Of a stretch of DNA of 64,000 nucleotides, positions 1 through 9,237 are shown one piece after another. The stretch covers positions 84,158-148,157 of the forward strand of contig NZ_LJOD01000011.1 of NCBI RefSeq assembly GCF_001295265.1, read 5' to 3'. Both the position numbers and the translations under genes were made by a program. This DNA comes from Chryseobacterium indologenes. GTDB taxonomy: Bacteria > Bacteroidota > Bacteroidia > Flavobacteriales > Weeksellaceae. Within the stretch, counting starts at the first letter, position 1; every line of letters begins with the position of its first letter. Under the pieces are notes generated by a model that saw nothing but the letters and a program-made list of their open reading frames with translations, was not told the origin of the DNA and searched no databases.

Positions 1-1133
1 CTTGAGTTAGCATTTACAAACTGATTTTCAAACTGATTCTGAAGTTTCTGATAATCTTCTTCAGAAATTAAAGTAGTCTGAACTTTTTTGATTTCTTCAT
101 CAATTACTTTTCTCAGATCCGCTTCAGGTGTAGGTCCCATCGGGATGGCAAAAAATGCAAAAACTCCGTCTTTTTCAAAAGCAATCGGATTAGCAGAAAC
201 CTGTAAAGCTTTCTTATCCTGATCTACCAGCTTTTTGTATAAAACTGAGGATTTTCCACCGCTCAGGTAAGCAGAAAGCATGTCCAGTATTTTGGAGTCT
301 CTTTCTGTATTAGCAGGCGTTCTGTATCCATAAATATAAGCAGGAAGCTGAATATTGGCATCCGTATACGTTACTACTTTTTCCTGAGTAATAGGAGCAT
401 CTTTAGTGTAGGTTCTTGTAATAGGCGCTCCTTTCGGAATCCCTCCGTAATACTCCTGAATCCATTTTTTAGTCTGTTCAGACTTAATATCTCCTGCTAC
501 AACTAAAGTTGCATTATTCGGGATATAATATTTTTTGTAGAAATTCTGGAATTCTTCCAGCTTGGCAGCATTAAGATCTTCCATAGAGCCAATCGTAGGC
601 CAGTGGTACTGGCTGTTGGTGAACATATTGTTAAGAATAGCGGTGAAAAGATTCCCGTACGGTCTGTTATCCATGTTCAGCCTCTTTTCTTCTTTTACAA
701 CTTCCCTCTGAGTATCCACCCCGATCTGGTTGATTACGGCATGGCGCATTCTTTCCGCTTCCATCCACAGTCCAAGCTGTTCGTTGTTGGATGGGAAAGT
801 TTCATAATAATAAGTTCTGTCGTTACTGGTGTTGGCATTGTTCTGTCCCCCGTTGGAAGAAACAATTTTCATCCATTCACCTCTTTTTATATTAGGCGTT
901 CCTTCAAATAAAAGGTGTTCAAAGAAGTGAGCAAAGCCTGTTCTTTTTGCAGTCTCGTCCTTGGCTCCTACATGATACATTACTCCTGTAGTAACTACCG
1001 GTGCAGAATTATCTTGATGAAGGATTACGTGAAGGCCGTTTGGCAAGTCATACTCTTCGAATTTAATTTGCTGTGCATTCAGCATCATTCCGAAAAAAGA
1101 TGCAGCTGCAACAGAAAGAAGTCGTTTTTTCAT
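1..1133 (-). CDS. M16 family zinc metallopeptidase, 3' end outside window
   Basis: This encodes the N-terminal ~377 residues of an insulinase/pitrilysin-type (M16) peptidase; the gene continues past the left edge. It starts at the ATG at 1133. A signal peptide (MKKRLLSVAAASFFG..., cleavage near LNAQ, residues 18-21) points to the periplasm or envelope. The inverted zinc motif HxxEH is intact at residues 69-73 (HFFEH), followed downstream by the helix REVVKEEKR that normally supplies the third zinc ligand. M16 proteins degrade small peptides or process proteins. In Bacteroidota they are often found as ~400- or ~900-residue secreted forms, and which form this is cannot be told from the fragment. 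No clear -7 promoter element was seen upstream. Confidence 0.9.
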   Translation of the reverse strand, partial: MKKRLLSVAAASFFGMMLNAQQIKFEEYDLPNGLHVILHQDNSAPVVTTGVMYHVGAKDETAKRTGFAHFFEHLLFEGTPNIKRGEWMKIVSSNGGQNNANTSNDRTYYYETFPSNNEQLGLWMEAERMRHAVINQIGVDTQREVVKEEKRLNMDNRPYGNLFTAILNNMFTNSQYHWPTIGSMEDLNAAKLEEFQNFYKKYYIPNNATLVVAGDIKSEQTKKWIQEYYGGIPKGAPITRTYTKDAPITQEKVVTYTDANIQLPAYIYGYRTPANTERDSKILDMLSAYLSGGKSSVLYKKLVDQDKKALQVSANPIAFEKDGVFAFFAIPMGPTPEADLRKVIDEEIKKVQTTLISEEDYQKLQNQFENQFVNANS

Positions 1134-1337
1134 AAAGCAGAAATTGTTTTGCATAAATTAGTAGAGAAAACAGAGTATTTGTTACATTTCTTTACATATT
1201 TTTTTCATTTCTGTAAGAACATGAAAATTATTTTAAAATCGGAATGAAAGTTTACTACATGGTATTTTTTGTCTTTTTCTGTGTGTTGATAAGGGAACAG
1301 GAGATTATAGATAAAAAGGCCTTCAATAAATGGTTTT

Positions 1338-1487
1338 ATGATCCAGTTGAGCTTTTCAGATTCTGAAGGAGCTTCCCATCATACACCGGTAAAATTCTTT
1401 CAATTCAAAGGAAGAAAAAGGTTCAGGCAAAAGGTTTTGAATAAGCAAACCCACACAGCACTGAAAGAATACCCGTCCGGAAGTTAA
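1338..1487 (+). other. Possible 49-residue ORF in a 420-base gene-poor stretch
   Basis: The 1134-1553 gap between the divergent peptidase and helicase genes holds no recognised gene apart from the helicase promoter at its right end. The only coding-like stretch is an ATG-started frame (1338-1487) whose C-terminal part is basic (FKGRKRFRQK). It has no clear promoter and no recognised family. A second overlapping frame starts near 1245 with a hydrophobic start (MKVYYMVFFVFF). Either may be chance or a decayed gene. Confidence 0.2.
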
Positions 1488-1500
1488 ATTGGCCTCATAA

Positions 1501-1531
1501 TTTGAATTCTCCTTTGAATACATTAATTTTG
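1501..1531 (+). promoter_or_regulatory. Promoter of the PcrA/UvrD helicase gene
   Basis: A TTTG (1501-1504), 19 bases, then TAATTTTG (1524-1531) match the Bacteroidetes sigma-ABfr -33/-7 consensus. Transcription would begin around 1537-1539, about 15 bases before the ATG at 1554. Confidence 0.7.
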
Positions 1532-1553
1532 TGTTCCAAAAATTTTTTGCAGC

Positions 1554-3884
1554 ATGGATTATCTGAAAGGACTCAATGAATCACAATATGAAGCCGTTAC
1601 CTCTTTACAGGGACCTCTGATGGTACTTGCAGGAGCGGGCTCCGGAAAAACACGTGTACTTACAATGCGTATTGCCCACCTGATCAATAACGGAGTAGAC
1701 CCTTTCAATATCCTGGCATTAACCTTTACCAACAAAGCCGCCCGCGAAATGAAAGAGCGTATTGCCAAGGTAGTAGGAACCAGCAATGCAAGAAGTTTAT
1801 GGATGGGAACCTTTCACTCCGTTTTTGCCAGAATCCTGAGAATTGAAGCCCATTATCTGGGCTATCCTTCCAATTTTACGATTTATGACCAGCAGGATGC
1901 CCTGAATGTGATCAAGAAAGTATTGAAAGACATGAATATCGACGCCGATCTTTATAAACCTAAAAAAGTTCAGGCAAGAATTTCTACCTATAAAAACAAC
2001 CTGATCACGGTAAAAGCCTATTTCAACAATCCCGAGTTGATGGAAGCAGATGAAAAGGCCAATATGAAATTCATCGGGCAGATCTATCAGAGATATGTGG
2101 ATGCCTGCTTCAAAAACGGTTCCATGGATTTTGATGATCTTCTGCTGAAAACCAATGAACTTTTGACCCGTTTTCCGGAAGTGCTGGCCAAATATCAGGA
2201 CAGATTCAGGTATATCATGGTGGATGAGTACCAGGATACCAACCATTCACAGTATCTTATTGTAAAAGCACTGGCTTCAAAATTTGAAAATATCTGTGTG
2301 GTAGGGGATGATGCCCAGTCGATCTATTCCTTCCGTGGGGCCAACATCTATAATATCCTGAACTTTAAAAAAGATTATCCTGACGCCATTACTGTGTCAC
2401 TGGAGCAGAATTACCGATCAACACAAACGATTGTGAATGCAGCCAATGTTGTGATCGCAAAAAACATTCAGCAGTTCAAAAAGAATGTGTTCAGTGATAA
2501 TGAAGAAGGAGACAAAATTAAAGTATACCGTTCCCTTTCCGATGCGGATGAAGCCAATTTTGTAGCCGGAAATATCTGGGAACTTCGCAACCGTGATCAG
2601 AGAAAATACAGTGATTTTGCTATTTTATACAGAACAAACTCCCAAACCAGAGCATTTGAAGATGCCCTGAGACGTAAAAATATTCCATACAAGGTATACG
2701 GCGGTCTTTCCTTCTACCAAAGAAAAGAGGTGAAAGACCTGATTGCTTACCTCAGACTTCTGATCAATGAAAATGATTCTGAAGCATTGACGAGAATTAT
2801 TAATTATCCGGCAAGAGGAATTGGGGAAACTACACAGAACAAACTGATTGTTTTTGCAGATGCCCAAAATGTTTCCGTTTCAAAAGTTCTGGATAACCTT
2901 CCGATGTATGCTCCGCAATTAGGATTAAATAACGGAGTTTTAAATAAACTGAATGACTTCTGGTCGATGATAAAAGCATTCCAGGTATTGCTGAAAACTG
3001 AAACCGCTTACAGCGTAGCAATGGAAGTGGCAAAGCGAAGCGGGCTCATCAAATTTTTAAAAGATGATCAGACTCCGGAAGGAATTTCCAGAGTAGAAAA
3101 CGTACAGGAATTAATGAACTCTATGCAGGGATTCATTGAAGAGCAGATGCAGCTGGAAGATGGCGACCCGAGCCTTTCCAATTTCCTTGAAAATATTGCC
3201 CTTTCTGCTGATACCCAGGATAAGGAGCTGGAAGATGATATGGTCTCGCTGATGACCATTCACCTTTCAAAAGGTCTTGAATTCCCGGTAGTTCATCTGG
3301 TTGGTCTTGAAGAAAATCTTTTCCCGAGCTTTATGAGTTCTGCAACCCGGGAGGATCTGGAAGAAGAAAGACGTCTGTTTTATGTGGCACTGACCAGAGC
3401 GGAGAAACAGGTTTTCTTTTCTTATGCCGTTTCCCGTTTTCAGTGGGGAAAAATTACTGATGCTGAGCCTTCAAGATTTTTAAGCGAGGTGGATGAAGAG
3501 TATATTGAATTCATCAATCCGGCCATAGAAAAAAGATTCATCAATAATGCCGGTCTTAAATCCAATATTTTTGATGAACATCCTTCTGAGCAGCGTTCTT
3601 TCAGAAAAGTAGAAAAGAAAACGATTGATAGAGGAGATGCTTCACAGCCAGCTCCTGAAGTACGAAAGCTGAAACCTGTAAGTACTGCTAAGATTATCAA
3701 TCCAAGTGGGGCTTCTTCCCAGAATATTGAAGTAGGTGATAAAGTAAGGCACGATCGTTTCGGAATCGGAGAAGTAACTTTCCTGGACGGAACAGACCCT
3801 CAAAACATTAAAGCCAAGGTTGTTTTCATGCATGAGGGTGAGAAAAACCTGATTCTTAAATACGCGAAGCTTACGAAAATATAG
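1554..3884 (+). CDS. pcrA: ATP-dependent DNA helicase PcrA/UvrD (superfamily 1)
   Basis: A 776-residue 3'-5' DNA helicase acting in nucleotide excision and mismatch repair and in clearing recombination or replication intermediates. Visible motifs in order: Walker A AGAGSGKT (26-33), motif II VDEYQDTN (223-230), GDDAQSIYSFRGA, QNYRST, the motif V-type TIHLSKGLEFP, and motif VI VALTRAEK. The C-terminus has the Tudor-like GDKVRHDRFGIGEV segment typical of PcrA, which binds RNA polymerase in characterised members. Length and architecture are normal. The gene is monocistronic, with its own promoter and a terminator just downstream. The PcrA versus UvrD name is conventional; I favour PcrA because of the Tudor tail. 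Confidence 0.95.
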   Translation: MDYLKGLNESQYEAVTSLQGPLMVLAGAGSGKTRVLTMRIAHLINNGVDPFNILALTFTNKAAREMKERIAKVVGTSNARSLWMGTFHSVFARILRIEAHYLGYPSNFTIYDQQDALNVIKKVLKDMNIDADLYKPKKVQARISTYKNNLITVKAYFNNPELMEADEKANMKFIGQIYQRYVDACFKNGSMDFDDLLLKTNELLTRFPEVLAKYQDRFRYIMVDEYQDTNHSQYLIVKALASKFENICVVGDDAQSIYSFRGANIYNILNFKKDYPDAITVSLEQNYRSTQTIVNAANVVIAKNIQQFKKNVFSDNEEGDKIKVYRSLSDADEANFVAGNIWELRNRDQRKYSDFAILYRTNSQTRAFEDALRRKNIPYKVYGGLSFYQRKEVKDLIAYLRLLINENDSEALTRIINYPARGIGETTQNKLIVFADAQNVSVSKVLDNLPMYAPQLGLNNGVLNKLNDFWSMIKAFQVLLKTETAYSVAMEVAKRSGLIKFLKDDQTPEGISRVENVQELMNSMQGFIEEQMQLEDGDPSLSNFLENIALSADTQDKELEDDMVSLMTIHLSKGLEFPVVHLVGLEENLFPSFMSSATREDLEEERRLFYVALTRAEKQVFFSYAVSRFQWGKITDAEPSRFLSEVDEEYIEFINPAIEKRFINNAGLKSNIFDEHPSEQRSFRKVEKKTIDRGDASQPAPEVRKLKPVSTAKIINPSGASSQNIEVGDKVRHDRFGIGEVTFLDGTDPQNIKAKVVFMHEGEKNLILKYAKLTKI

Positions 3885-3916
3885 AATTCTTCAGTATATA
3901 GCTGAAGCTACAATAT

Positions 3917-3948
3917 AAAAACGGATCCGGAACAGGGTTCGTTTTTTT
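3917..3948 (+). terminator. Rho-independent terminator after the helicase gene
   Basis: A 12-bp stem (AAAAACGGATCC with GGGTTCGTTTTT, two G-T pairs) with a 6-base loop runs into a T tract, 32 bases after the helicase stop codon. Confidence 0.7.
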
Positions 3949-3982
3949 GTATATGATAAATAAGGGGATGATACTAGATGAC

Positions 3983-4002
3983 AGACGGATAGATGATAGA
4001 CA
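3983..4002 (+). repeat. Short dispersed repeat, copy 1
   Basis: A 20-base sequence of the form AGACGGATAGATGANAGACA recurs at 33065-33084 with one mismatch, both times in a non-coding gap. The rest of the 3949-4187 interval shows no gene. Confidence 0.4.
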
Positions 4003-4187
4003 TTCAGGCTAAGAGCAATACAACGTAAATCAAAAATGGGATTTTATTGAATGAAGAGGAGAAACAGTTACCTGTAACCTAAAAAAATATGACAGAGCCG
4101 GTCTATTGAAACCCTGCTTCATATATAAAAACTCATAGACTTTCGTCCTGCATAGACAAAAACTATAACTCTTTTTCAAAAAACAAA

Positions 4188-4208
4188 AGTCTATTAATTT
4201 TGTAGACT
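4188..4208 (+). promoter_or_regulatory. Inverted repeat, possible operator of the TonB receptor gene
   Basis: Arms AGTCTA (4188-4193) and TAGACT (4203-4208) flank a 9-base spacer that contains a TAATTTTG element. TAGACT also occurs at 4136-4141, and TAGAC again near 4153. The repeat overlaps the -33 region of the downstream promoter, so a repressor bound here would block it. The regulator is unknown. Confidence 0.4.
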
Positions 4209-4229
4209 AATAAAATTACTTTACATTTG
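4199..4229 (+). promoter_or_regulatory. Promoter of the TonB-dependent receptor gene
   Basis: TTTG (4199-4202), 19 bases, TACATTTG (4222-4229). This places the start of transcription near 4235. It rules out the in-frame TTG codon at 4227 as the translation start, because that codon lies inside the -7 element. Confidence 0.65.
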
Positions 4230-4268
4230 CCACTCAAAAAACATAAACTATTAATTGATGTAAAGGAT

Positions 4269-7031
4269 ATGAAAAATAAAAATACCATCTTATCAGCTTC
4301 TGTTTTATTTTTTCTGGGAACTTTTGCTTTCGGGCAGGAAAAAGAAAAGGACAGTCTGAAAACAAATAAGGTAGAAGAGGTTGTTATTCTCGGTTCAAGA
4401 GCAGGGGCAAGATCAAAAGCTGACAGCCCCGTTCCGGTGGATGTCTTTAATATAAAGGAAGCATCGGTAGTTCTTCCGCAATCCAGTATAGGGCAGATCC
4501 TGAATTCACTGGCTCCGTCTTTTACTTCTACCATTCAGACGAATTCAGACGGAACAGATCACCTTGATCCTGCCCAGCTGAGAGGATTGGGACCAGATCA
4601 GGTTCTAGTTCTGGTGAATGGAAAAAGAAGGCATACTTCAGCGCTGGTGAATGTGAACGGAACACCGGGAAGAGGAACGGTAGGAACTGATCTTAATGCC
4701 ATTCCTTCATTTGCTCTGAACAGAATTGAAGTGCTTCGCGACGGAGCCTCTGCTCAATATGGATCAGATGCCATTGCCGGAGTTATCAACCTGGAGCTGA
4801 AAAAAGATACCGGAAAACTGACCGGACAGGTAAGCTACGGCGGAAATTTAACGCCAACGGCAAATGACCATACGGAAAATTTTGACGGCCAGAATATTCA
4901 GCTGGACCTTAATTATGGAAATAAGATTGGAAATAAAGGCGGCTTTTACAATATTACCTGGTCTTCACAGTTCAGAGATCCTACTTCAAGAGCAGGAGCA
5001 GAGAGCGGATCTATTTATAATGCCTATAATGCCATTGAAAAAAGAGCCCTGAATGACGGGGTAAACCTTTCATCTCTGTTCAGCAATATCAATAATACTC
5101 CGAATTCACAGCAGCTTATAGATTATATTCACCAATATGCACAGGGAGTAGGTTATTTCAGCGCTGCCCAGCAGAGTGCGATTCAGAATACTTCGATTAT
5201 CCAAGATATAAAGGATGCCCAGGGAAATGTAATCCAGAAGGGTCTTCAGTCTTTACTGAATTTTGATGTTACTGATCAGGAACTGGCTTACCGGGGATTG
5301 ACCAGAAAAGATTTTAATATGCAGGTTGGCCAGTCTAAGCTGAACAATCACCAGCTTTTTGCCAATATAGAAGTTCCGGTAAATGATGACTGGAAAGTAT
5401 ATTCATTCGGTGGATACAGCATCAGACACGGTGTTTCCGGAGGATTTTACAGGAAACCCAACCAGAGCAGAACGTTTACAGGGCTGTATGCAGACGGTTA
5501 CCTGCCGCAGATTGGAACCGATATTCAGGATCTTTCTCTTGCGGCCGGAATCAAAGGACAATGGAACGGCTGGCATATTGATCTGAGCAATACATTTGGA
5601 CAGAACTCATTTACCTATAACATCAGGAATACAGGAAATACCTCTTTAAGATTTAATTCTCCAAGGGAGTTTAATGCCGGAGGATTGAGATTTTCCCAAA
5701 ATACAATCAATCTGGATTTTTCTAAAAAATATGATGTATGGAACGGAATTAATGTAGCTTTCGGAGGAGAAAACCGTTATGAAAATTTCAAAATGACAGC
5801 AGGAGAGGAGGCTTCCTACGCAACTTATGATGTTTCCGGAAATAGATGGACCAACAACAGCCCGAGACCTACAGACTTTTTCGGAAATGCACTTCCGGGA
5901 GGTTCCCAGGTATTCGGAGGATTCAGGCCTGCCAATGCGGTGGATAAAAACAGGCAATCTGTAGCAGCCTATGCTGACGTGGAATTCAATTTTACCAATT
6001 GGCTTTTGGTGGATGCTGCAGCGAGATATGAGAATTATTCAGATTTCGGATCAACTTTCAACTATAAATTAGCTTCAAGAATCAAAGCAGCACCTAACTT
6101 TAATGTGAGATTAGCCGGATCTACCGGATTCAGAGCACCGTCTATTCATCAGATTTACTATAATGTCACATCTACTTTATATACAAATGGCCAGCTTCTG
6201 GAAGTGGGTACATTCAGTAATGATTCCAGAATTGCAGAATTACTGGGAATTCCAAAATTAAAGCAGGAAACATCCAAATCGGCGAGTATAGGATTTACCT
6301 ATAGAATTCCTTCGGTTAATTTATCTTTTACAGCAGACGGCTATTTTACAAAAATTGACAACAGGATTATTCTTACCGACCAGTTTTTAAGAGCTGATGT
6401 TCCGCCAGCGGCACAAGCTGCTTTTGATGCGGAGAATATCAACGGAGCACAGTTCTTTACCAATGCCATTGATACGGAAACAAGAGGAGTAGATGTTGTA
6501 ATCGCCCATAATATGAAGGTTTCAGGGCTGAAGCTGGATAACAGTTTTGCCATAAATCTCAGCCAGACGAAGAAAGTAGGAGATATCCATTCTTCAGGAT
6601 TATTGCAGTCTGCCAACCTTGAAAAAATTTATTTTTCAGAAAAATCCAGAGTGTATCTGGAAGAAGCTGTTCCAAGGGTAAAAGCCAGCCTGTCACATAC
6701 CCTTTCATGGAAAAATGCAAGCCTTTACCTTAGAAATACTTATTTCGGAAAAGTAACCGGTGCAGATATTCTTGATGCCAATGGCGATGGAATTCTGGAA
6801 CCAAACGAACATCAGCAGATCACAGATAAAATCATTACGGATCTTTCCCTGGCGTATCAGTTTACCAAAAATGTCGGACTGACAATAGGTGTGAATAATC
6901 TGTTTGATATTTACCCAACCAGAAATCTTCCGGCTTCTACCAACAATGATCAGTTTGTGTATTCACGTTCTACTTCACAGTTCGGACAGAACGGGAGATA
7001 TGTGTTCTCCAGACTTAATTTCAATTTCTAA
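4269..7031 (+). CDS. TonB-dependent outer membrane receptor
   Basis: A 920-residue outer-membrane active transporter of plug plus 22-strand barrel type, energised by TonB/ExbBD. The ATG at 4269 is chosen because it is directly followed by a signal peptide (MKNKNTILSASVLFFLGTFAFG) and because the promoter overlaps any earlier start. A TonB box-like VEEVVILGSR lies at 35-44. The plug runs to about residue 190 with the family sequence RIEVLRDGASAQYGSDAIAG, and the last residue is the usual terminal Phe (LNFNF). There is no N-terminal CarboxypepD_reg-like domain and no adjacent SusD, so it is not a SusC-type glycan importer. The substrate is unknown; a metal chelate or similar is plausible. It stands alone between its promoter and a strong terminator. 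Confidence 0.9.
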   Translation: MKNKNTILSASVLFFLGTFAFGQEKEKDSLKTNKVEEVVILGSRAGARSKADSPVPVDVFNIKEASVVLPQSSIGQILNSLAPSFTSTIQTNSDGTDHLDPAQLRGLGPDQVLVLVNGKRRHTSALVNVNGTPGRGTVGTDLNAIPSFALNRIEVLRDGASAQYGSDAIAGVINLELKKDTGKLTGQVSYGGNLTPTANDHTENFDGQNIQLDLNYGNKIGNKGGFYNITWSSQFRDPTSRAGAESGSIYNAYNAIEKRALNDGVNLSSLFSNINNTPNSQQLIDYIHQYAQGVGYFSAAQQSAIQNTSIIQDIKDAQGNVIQKGLQSLLNFDVTDQELAYRGLTRKDFNMQVGQSKLNNHQLFANIEVPVNDDWKVYSFGGYSIRHGVSGGFYRKPNQSRTFTGLYADGYLPQIGTDIQDLSLAAGIKGQWNGWHIDLSNTFGQNSFTYNIRNTGNTSLRFNSPREFNAGGLRFSQNTINLDFSKKYDVWNGINVAFGGENRYENFKMTAGEEASYATYDVSGNRWTNNSPRPTDFFGNALPGGSQVFGGFRPANAVDKNRQSVAAYADVEFNFTNWLLVDAAARYENYSDFGSTFNYKLASRIKAAPNFNVRLAGSTGFRAPSIHQIYYNVTSTLYTNGQLLEVGTFSNDSRIAELLGIPKLKQETSKSASIGFTYRIPSVNLSFTADGYFTKIDNRIILTDQFLRADVPPAAQAAFDAENINGAQFFTNAIDTETRGVDVVIAHNMKVSGLKLDNSFAINLSQTKKVGDIHSSGLLQSANLEKIYFSEKSRVYLEEAVPRVKASLSHTLSWKNASLYLRNTYFGKVTGADILDANGDGILEPNEHQQITDKIITDLSLAYQFTKNVGLTIGVNNLFDIYPTRNLPASTNNDQFVYSRSTSQFGQNGRYVFSRLNFNF

Positions 7032-7059
7032 TATTTTTTTTCACTTTCTGTTATTATTA

Positions 7060-7090
7060 AAACAGGTCCTTTTTGGGACCTGTTTGTTTT
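7060..7090 (+). terminator. Terminator after the TonB receptor gene
   Basis: A perfect 10-bp stem (AAACAGGTCC at 7060-7069 with GGACCTGTTT at 7076-7085), a 6-base loop and a following T-rich run. Confidence 0.85.
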
Positions 7091-7134
7091 GTATTTAATC
7101 TGAAATAAATAAAGAATTAAAAATTTAACCCGGA

Positions 7135-7785
7135 TTATTTCCACATCTTTAAATCATAAGCTGCTTCCCAGAAATGGAATTCCATCTTTGATGACATGAC
7201 AAATGCTTCCGTCATTTTTTTTCTGGTTTCCGCGGTACTGCTTTCTGCTGCTTTGTCACAAATTGCGATAGCCTGATCTACAGCTACGGAAAATTCATCT
7301 CCGCCATAAGTGTCAATCCATTTTTGATAAGGGTTGTTCTTTGTTTTTGGCTGGTTTAAAATGTAATTTCCGACTTCCCTGTAAATCCAGAAACAGGGCA
7401 ATACGGCTGCAATGGCCACTTCCACGGCTTCCAGTGCGGCAGTGCTTCTCAGAAAATGAATATAATGATGGCAGGCAGGCTGTAAAATACCTTTATCCGT
7501 AACGCCAAAATCCACGAAGTAAGATTCATGCAAGGCATTTTCAACCACAATAGCGTTTTCAGCAAACCTCATAAAAGCCAGAACATCCTGAATATCCTGA
7601 ATTTTTGCCGCAATCAATGAAAGAGTTCGCCCGAAGTGCTCAAGATATAAAGAATCCTGAGCCATATAAAAACGGAACTTTTCCTGAGGCAGGGTGCCGT
7701 TTGATAATTCTTTAATAAAAGGCATGTCCAGAATAGACTGATAACGTTCTTCTATAACTTTCCACGTATGTTCAGACCATTTCAT
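7135..7785 (-). CDS. tenA: Aminopyrimidine aminohydrolase / thiaminase II TenA
   Basis: A 216-residue TenA-family enzyme. Family members hydrolyse aminopyrimidine breakdown products of thiamine to HMP for re-use. Catalytic residues expected from Bacillus TenA are visible: Asp44 in RFYMAQDSLY, Cys131 in VLPCFWIYREVG, and the acidic EFHFWEAAY segment at 202-210. It is the last gene of the thiM-thiE-thiD-tenA operon; its start overlaps the end of thiD by 14 bases, so translation is probably coupled. Control comes from the TPP riboswitch at the operon head. Its presence with thiM and thiD, without thiC or thiG here, supports salvage rather than de novo synthesis. Confidence 0.93.
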   Translation of the reverse strand: MKWSEHTWKVIEERYQSILDMPFIKELSNGTLPQEKFRFYMAQDSLYLEHFGRTLSLIAAKIQDIQDVLAFMRFAENAIVVENALHESYFVDFGVTDKGILQPACHHYIHFLRSTAALEAVEVAIAAVLPCFWIYREVGNYILNQPKTKNNPYQKWIDTYGGDEFSVAVDQAIAICDKAAESSTAETRKKMTEAFVMSSKMEFHFWEAAYDLKMWK

Positions 7786-8605
7786 TTTTGATAAGTTTTT
7801 GAGGATTAAAAAAGTGATTCAACGGACCGTTTCCAAAACCTGTTTGCACATCTTTACCGTTTTCTATCGCCTGATATACGTATTGCTGTCCCAAAGAAAC
7901 AGCATCATACAACGTTTTTCCCTGTGCAAGATAAGCGGCGATGGCAGAGGAAAGGGTACAGCCGGAACCGTGGGTATTATTGGTATCAAATTTTACCGTT
8001 TCAAAAGAATGGTACTGTTCATTTTCATCGTAATACAATGAAGTTATGGTTGAGGTCTCCTGATGCCCGCCTTTAAGAAGGATGCTTTTACAGCCCAGTT
8101 TTTTGATCTTTTCTCCCGCAGCGTATAAATCTTCAATGGTATGAACAGGCATATCAGCCAGGATTGAGGCTTCATCCATATTAGGAGTAATGACATCTGC
8201 TATCGGAAAAAGGTCTTCAATAATGGCGGTGATGGTTTCCTTTTCAATCAAACGGTGTCCGCTTGTGGCTACCATGACAGGATCAAAGACAATGGGTATT
8301 TTTCTATATTTGGCTAAAGTTGAAACGATGGTTTCTACCAGTTGCGGAGTATGAACCATTCCTATTTTAACGGCATCAGGGAAAATATCATCGAGGATCG
8401 CTTCAATCTGATCTGCTACTGCCTCTACAGGAACGGGATATATTTTCCTTACACCCTGCGTATTCTGAACCGGCAAAGCAGTGAGGACCGATGTGGAAAA
8501 GCAGCCTAAAGCAGAAGCCGTTTTAATATCAGCCTGAATGCCTGCGCCGCCGCTTCCGTCAAATCCTGCAATCGTCAGTACGGAAGGATATTTATATTTT
8601 TTCAT
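7772..8605 (-). CDS. thiD: Hydroxymethylpyrimidine / HMP-phosphate kinase ThiD
   Basis: A 277-residue ribokinase-fold kinase that phosphorylates HMP twice, to HMP-PP, the pyrimidine half of thiamine phosphate. The N-terminal AGFDGSGGAGIQAD (13-26) and the C-terminal anion-hole sequence THGSGCTLSS with Cys216 are diagnostic. Length is typical of single-domain ThiD. It overlaps thiE by 4 bases upstream and tenA by 14 bases downstream. Cytoplasmic; feeds ThiE. Confidence 0.95.
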   Translation of the reverse strand: MKKYKYPSVLTIAGFDGSGGAGIQADIKTASALGCFSTSVLTALPVQNTQGVRKIYPVPVEAVADQIEAILDDIFPDAVKIGMVHTPQLVETIVSTLAKYRKIPIVFDPVMVATSGHRLIEKETITAIIEDLFPIADVITPNMDEASILADMPVHTIEDLYAAGEKIKKLGCKSILLKGGHQETSTITSLYYDENEQYHSFETVKFDTNNTHGSGCTLSSAIAAYLAQGKTLYDAVSLGQQYVYQAIENGKDVQTGFGNGPLNHFFNPQKLIKNEMV

Positions 8606-9237
8606 TTTAAAATTTCATTTTTTAATTCATAAGCTGCCTTTTGAGGATTTGAAGCACTGCATATCGCGGAAACAACGGCAATGCAGTCGGCACCGGCATT
8701 AATGACTTCTCTTGCGTTTCCTGGATTAATCCTGCCGATTGCAACCAATGGTTTATCAGTAAGACTTCTGATTTCTGCTATTCCTTCAAGTCCCCATTCT
8801 GTTATGGTATCTGTTTTGGTTGAGGTTTTAAAGACAGGGCTTATTCCTAAATAATCGGAGACTGAAGTCTGTTCGTTTTCAAGCTGCGAAAGGTATTCAA
8901 TGGAGTAACCTATCATCTTATTCTTAATAAGAGGATGCTGCCGGAGGTCAACAGGTGAGGCATCGCTGTTACCCACATGAATTCCGGCTGCATTGATGCT
9001 TTCTGCAACTTCAGTATTGTCATTAATGATGAGTGGAATATTATATTTTTCCGTAATTTCAATAAGCTGCCGGGCCTTCTGAAGAAATGAAGCGGTGCTG
9101 CTATGTTTTTCCCTCAGCTGGATGATGTCAACCCCTCCCAGAATAGCCTGTTCAGCTACTTCACGAAAATTTTTTCCGGCACAGTCTGCCTCGGAAATCA
9201 CCAGATAAAGCTGATAAGGAAAAGAAGAAAGACTCAT
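8602..9237 (-). CDS. thiE: Thiamine-phosphate synthase ThiE
   Basis: A 211-residue TIM-barrel enzyme joining HMP-PP and thiazole phosphate to make thiamine monophosphate. The QLREK diphosphate-binding signature is at 40-44 (GGVDIIQLREKHSS), and the later GIHVGNSD and VAIGRINPGN segments fit the family. Start and stop overlap the neighbouring genes by 4 bases each (ATGA type), consistent with translational coupling in the riboswitch-controlled operon. Confidence 0.95.
   Translation of the reverse strand: MSLSSFPYQLYLVISEADCAGKNFREVAEQAILGGVDIIQLREKHSSTASFLQKARQLIEITEKYNIPLIINDNTEVAESINAAGIHVGNSDASPVDLRQHPLIKNKMIGYSIEYLSQLENEQTSVSDYLGISPVFKTSTKTDTITEWGLEGIAEIRSLTDKPLVAIGRINPGNAREVINAGADCIAVVSAICSASNPQKAAYELKNEILK

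Noticed and set aside
4227..4268. TTG start for the TonB receptor, 14 residues earlier
   Set aside because: It overlaps the -7 element and precedes a normal ATG with a signal peptide.
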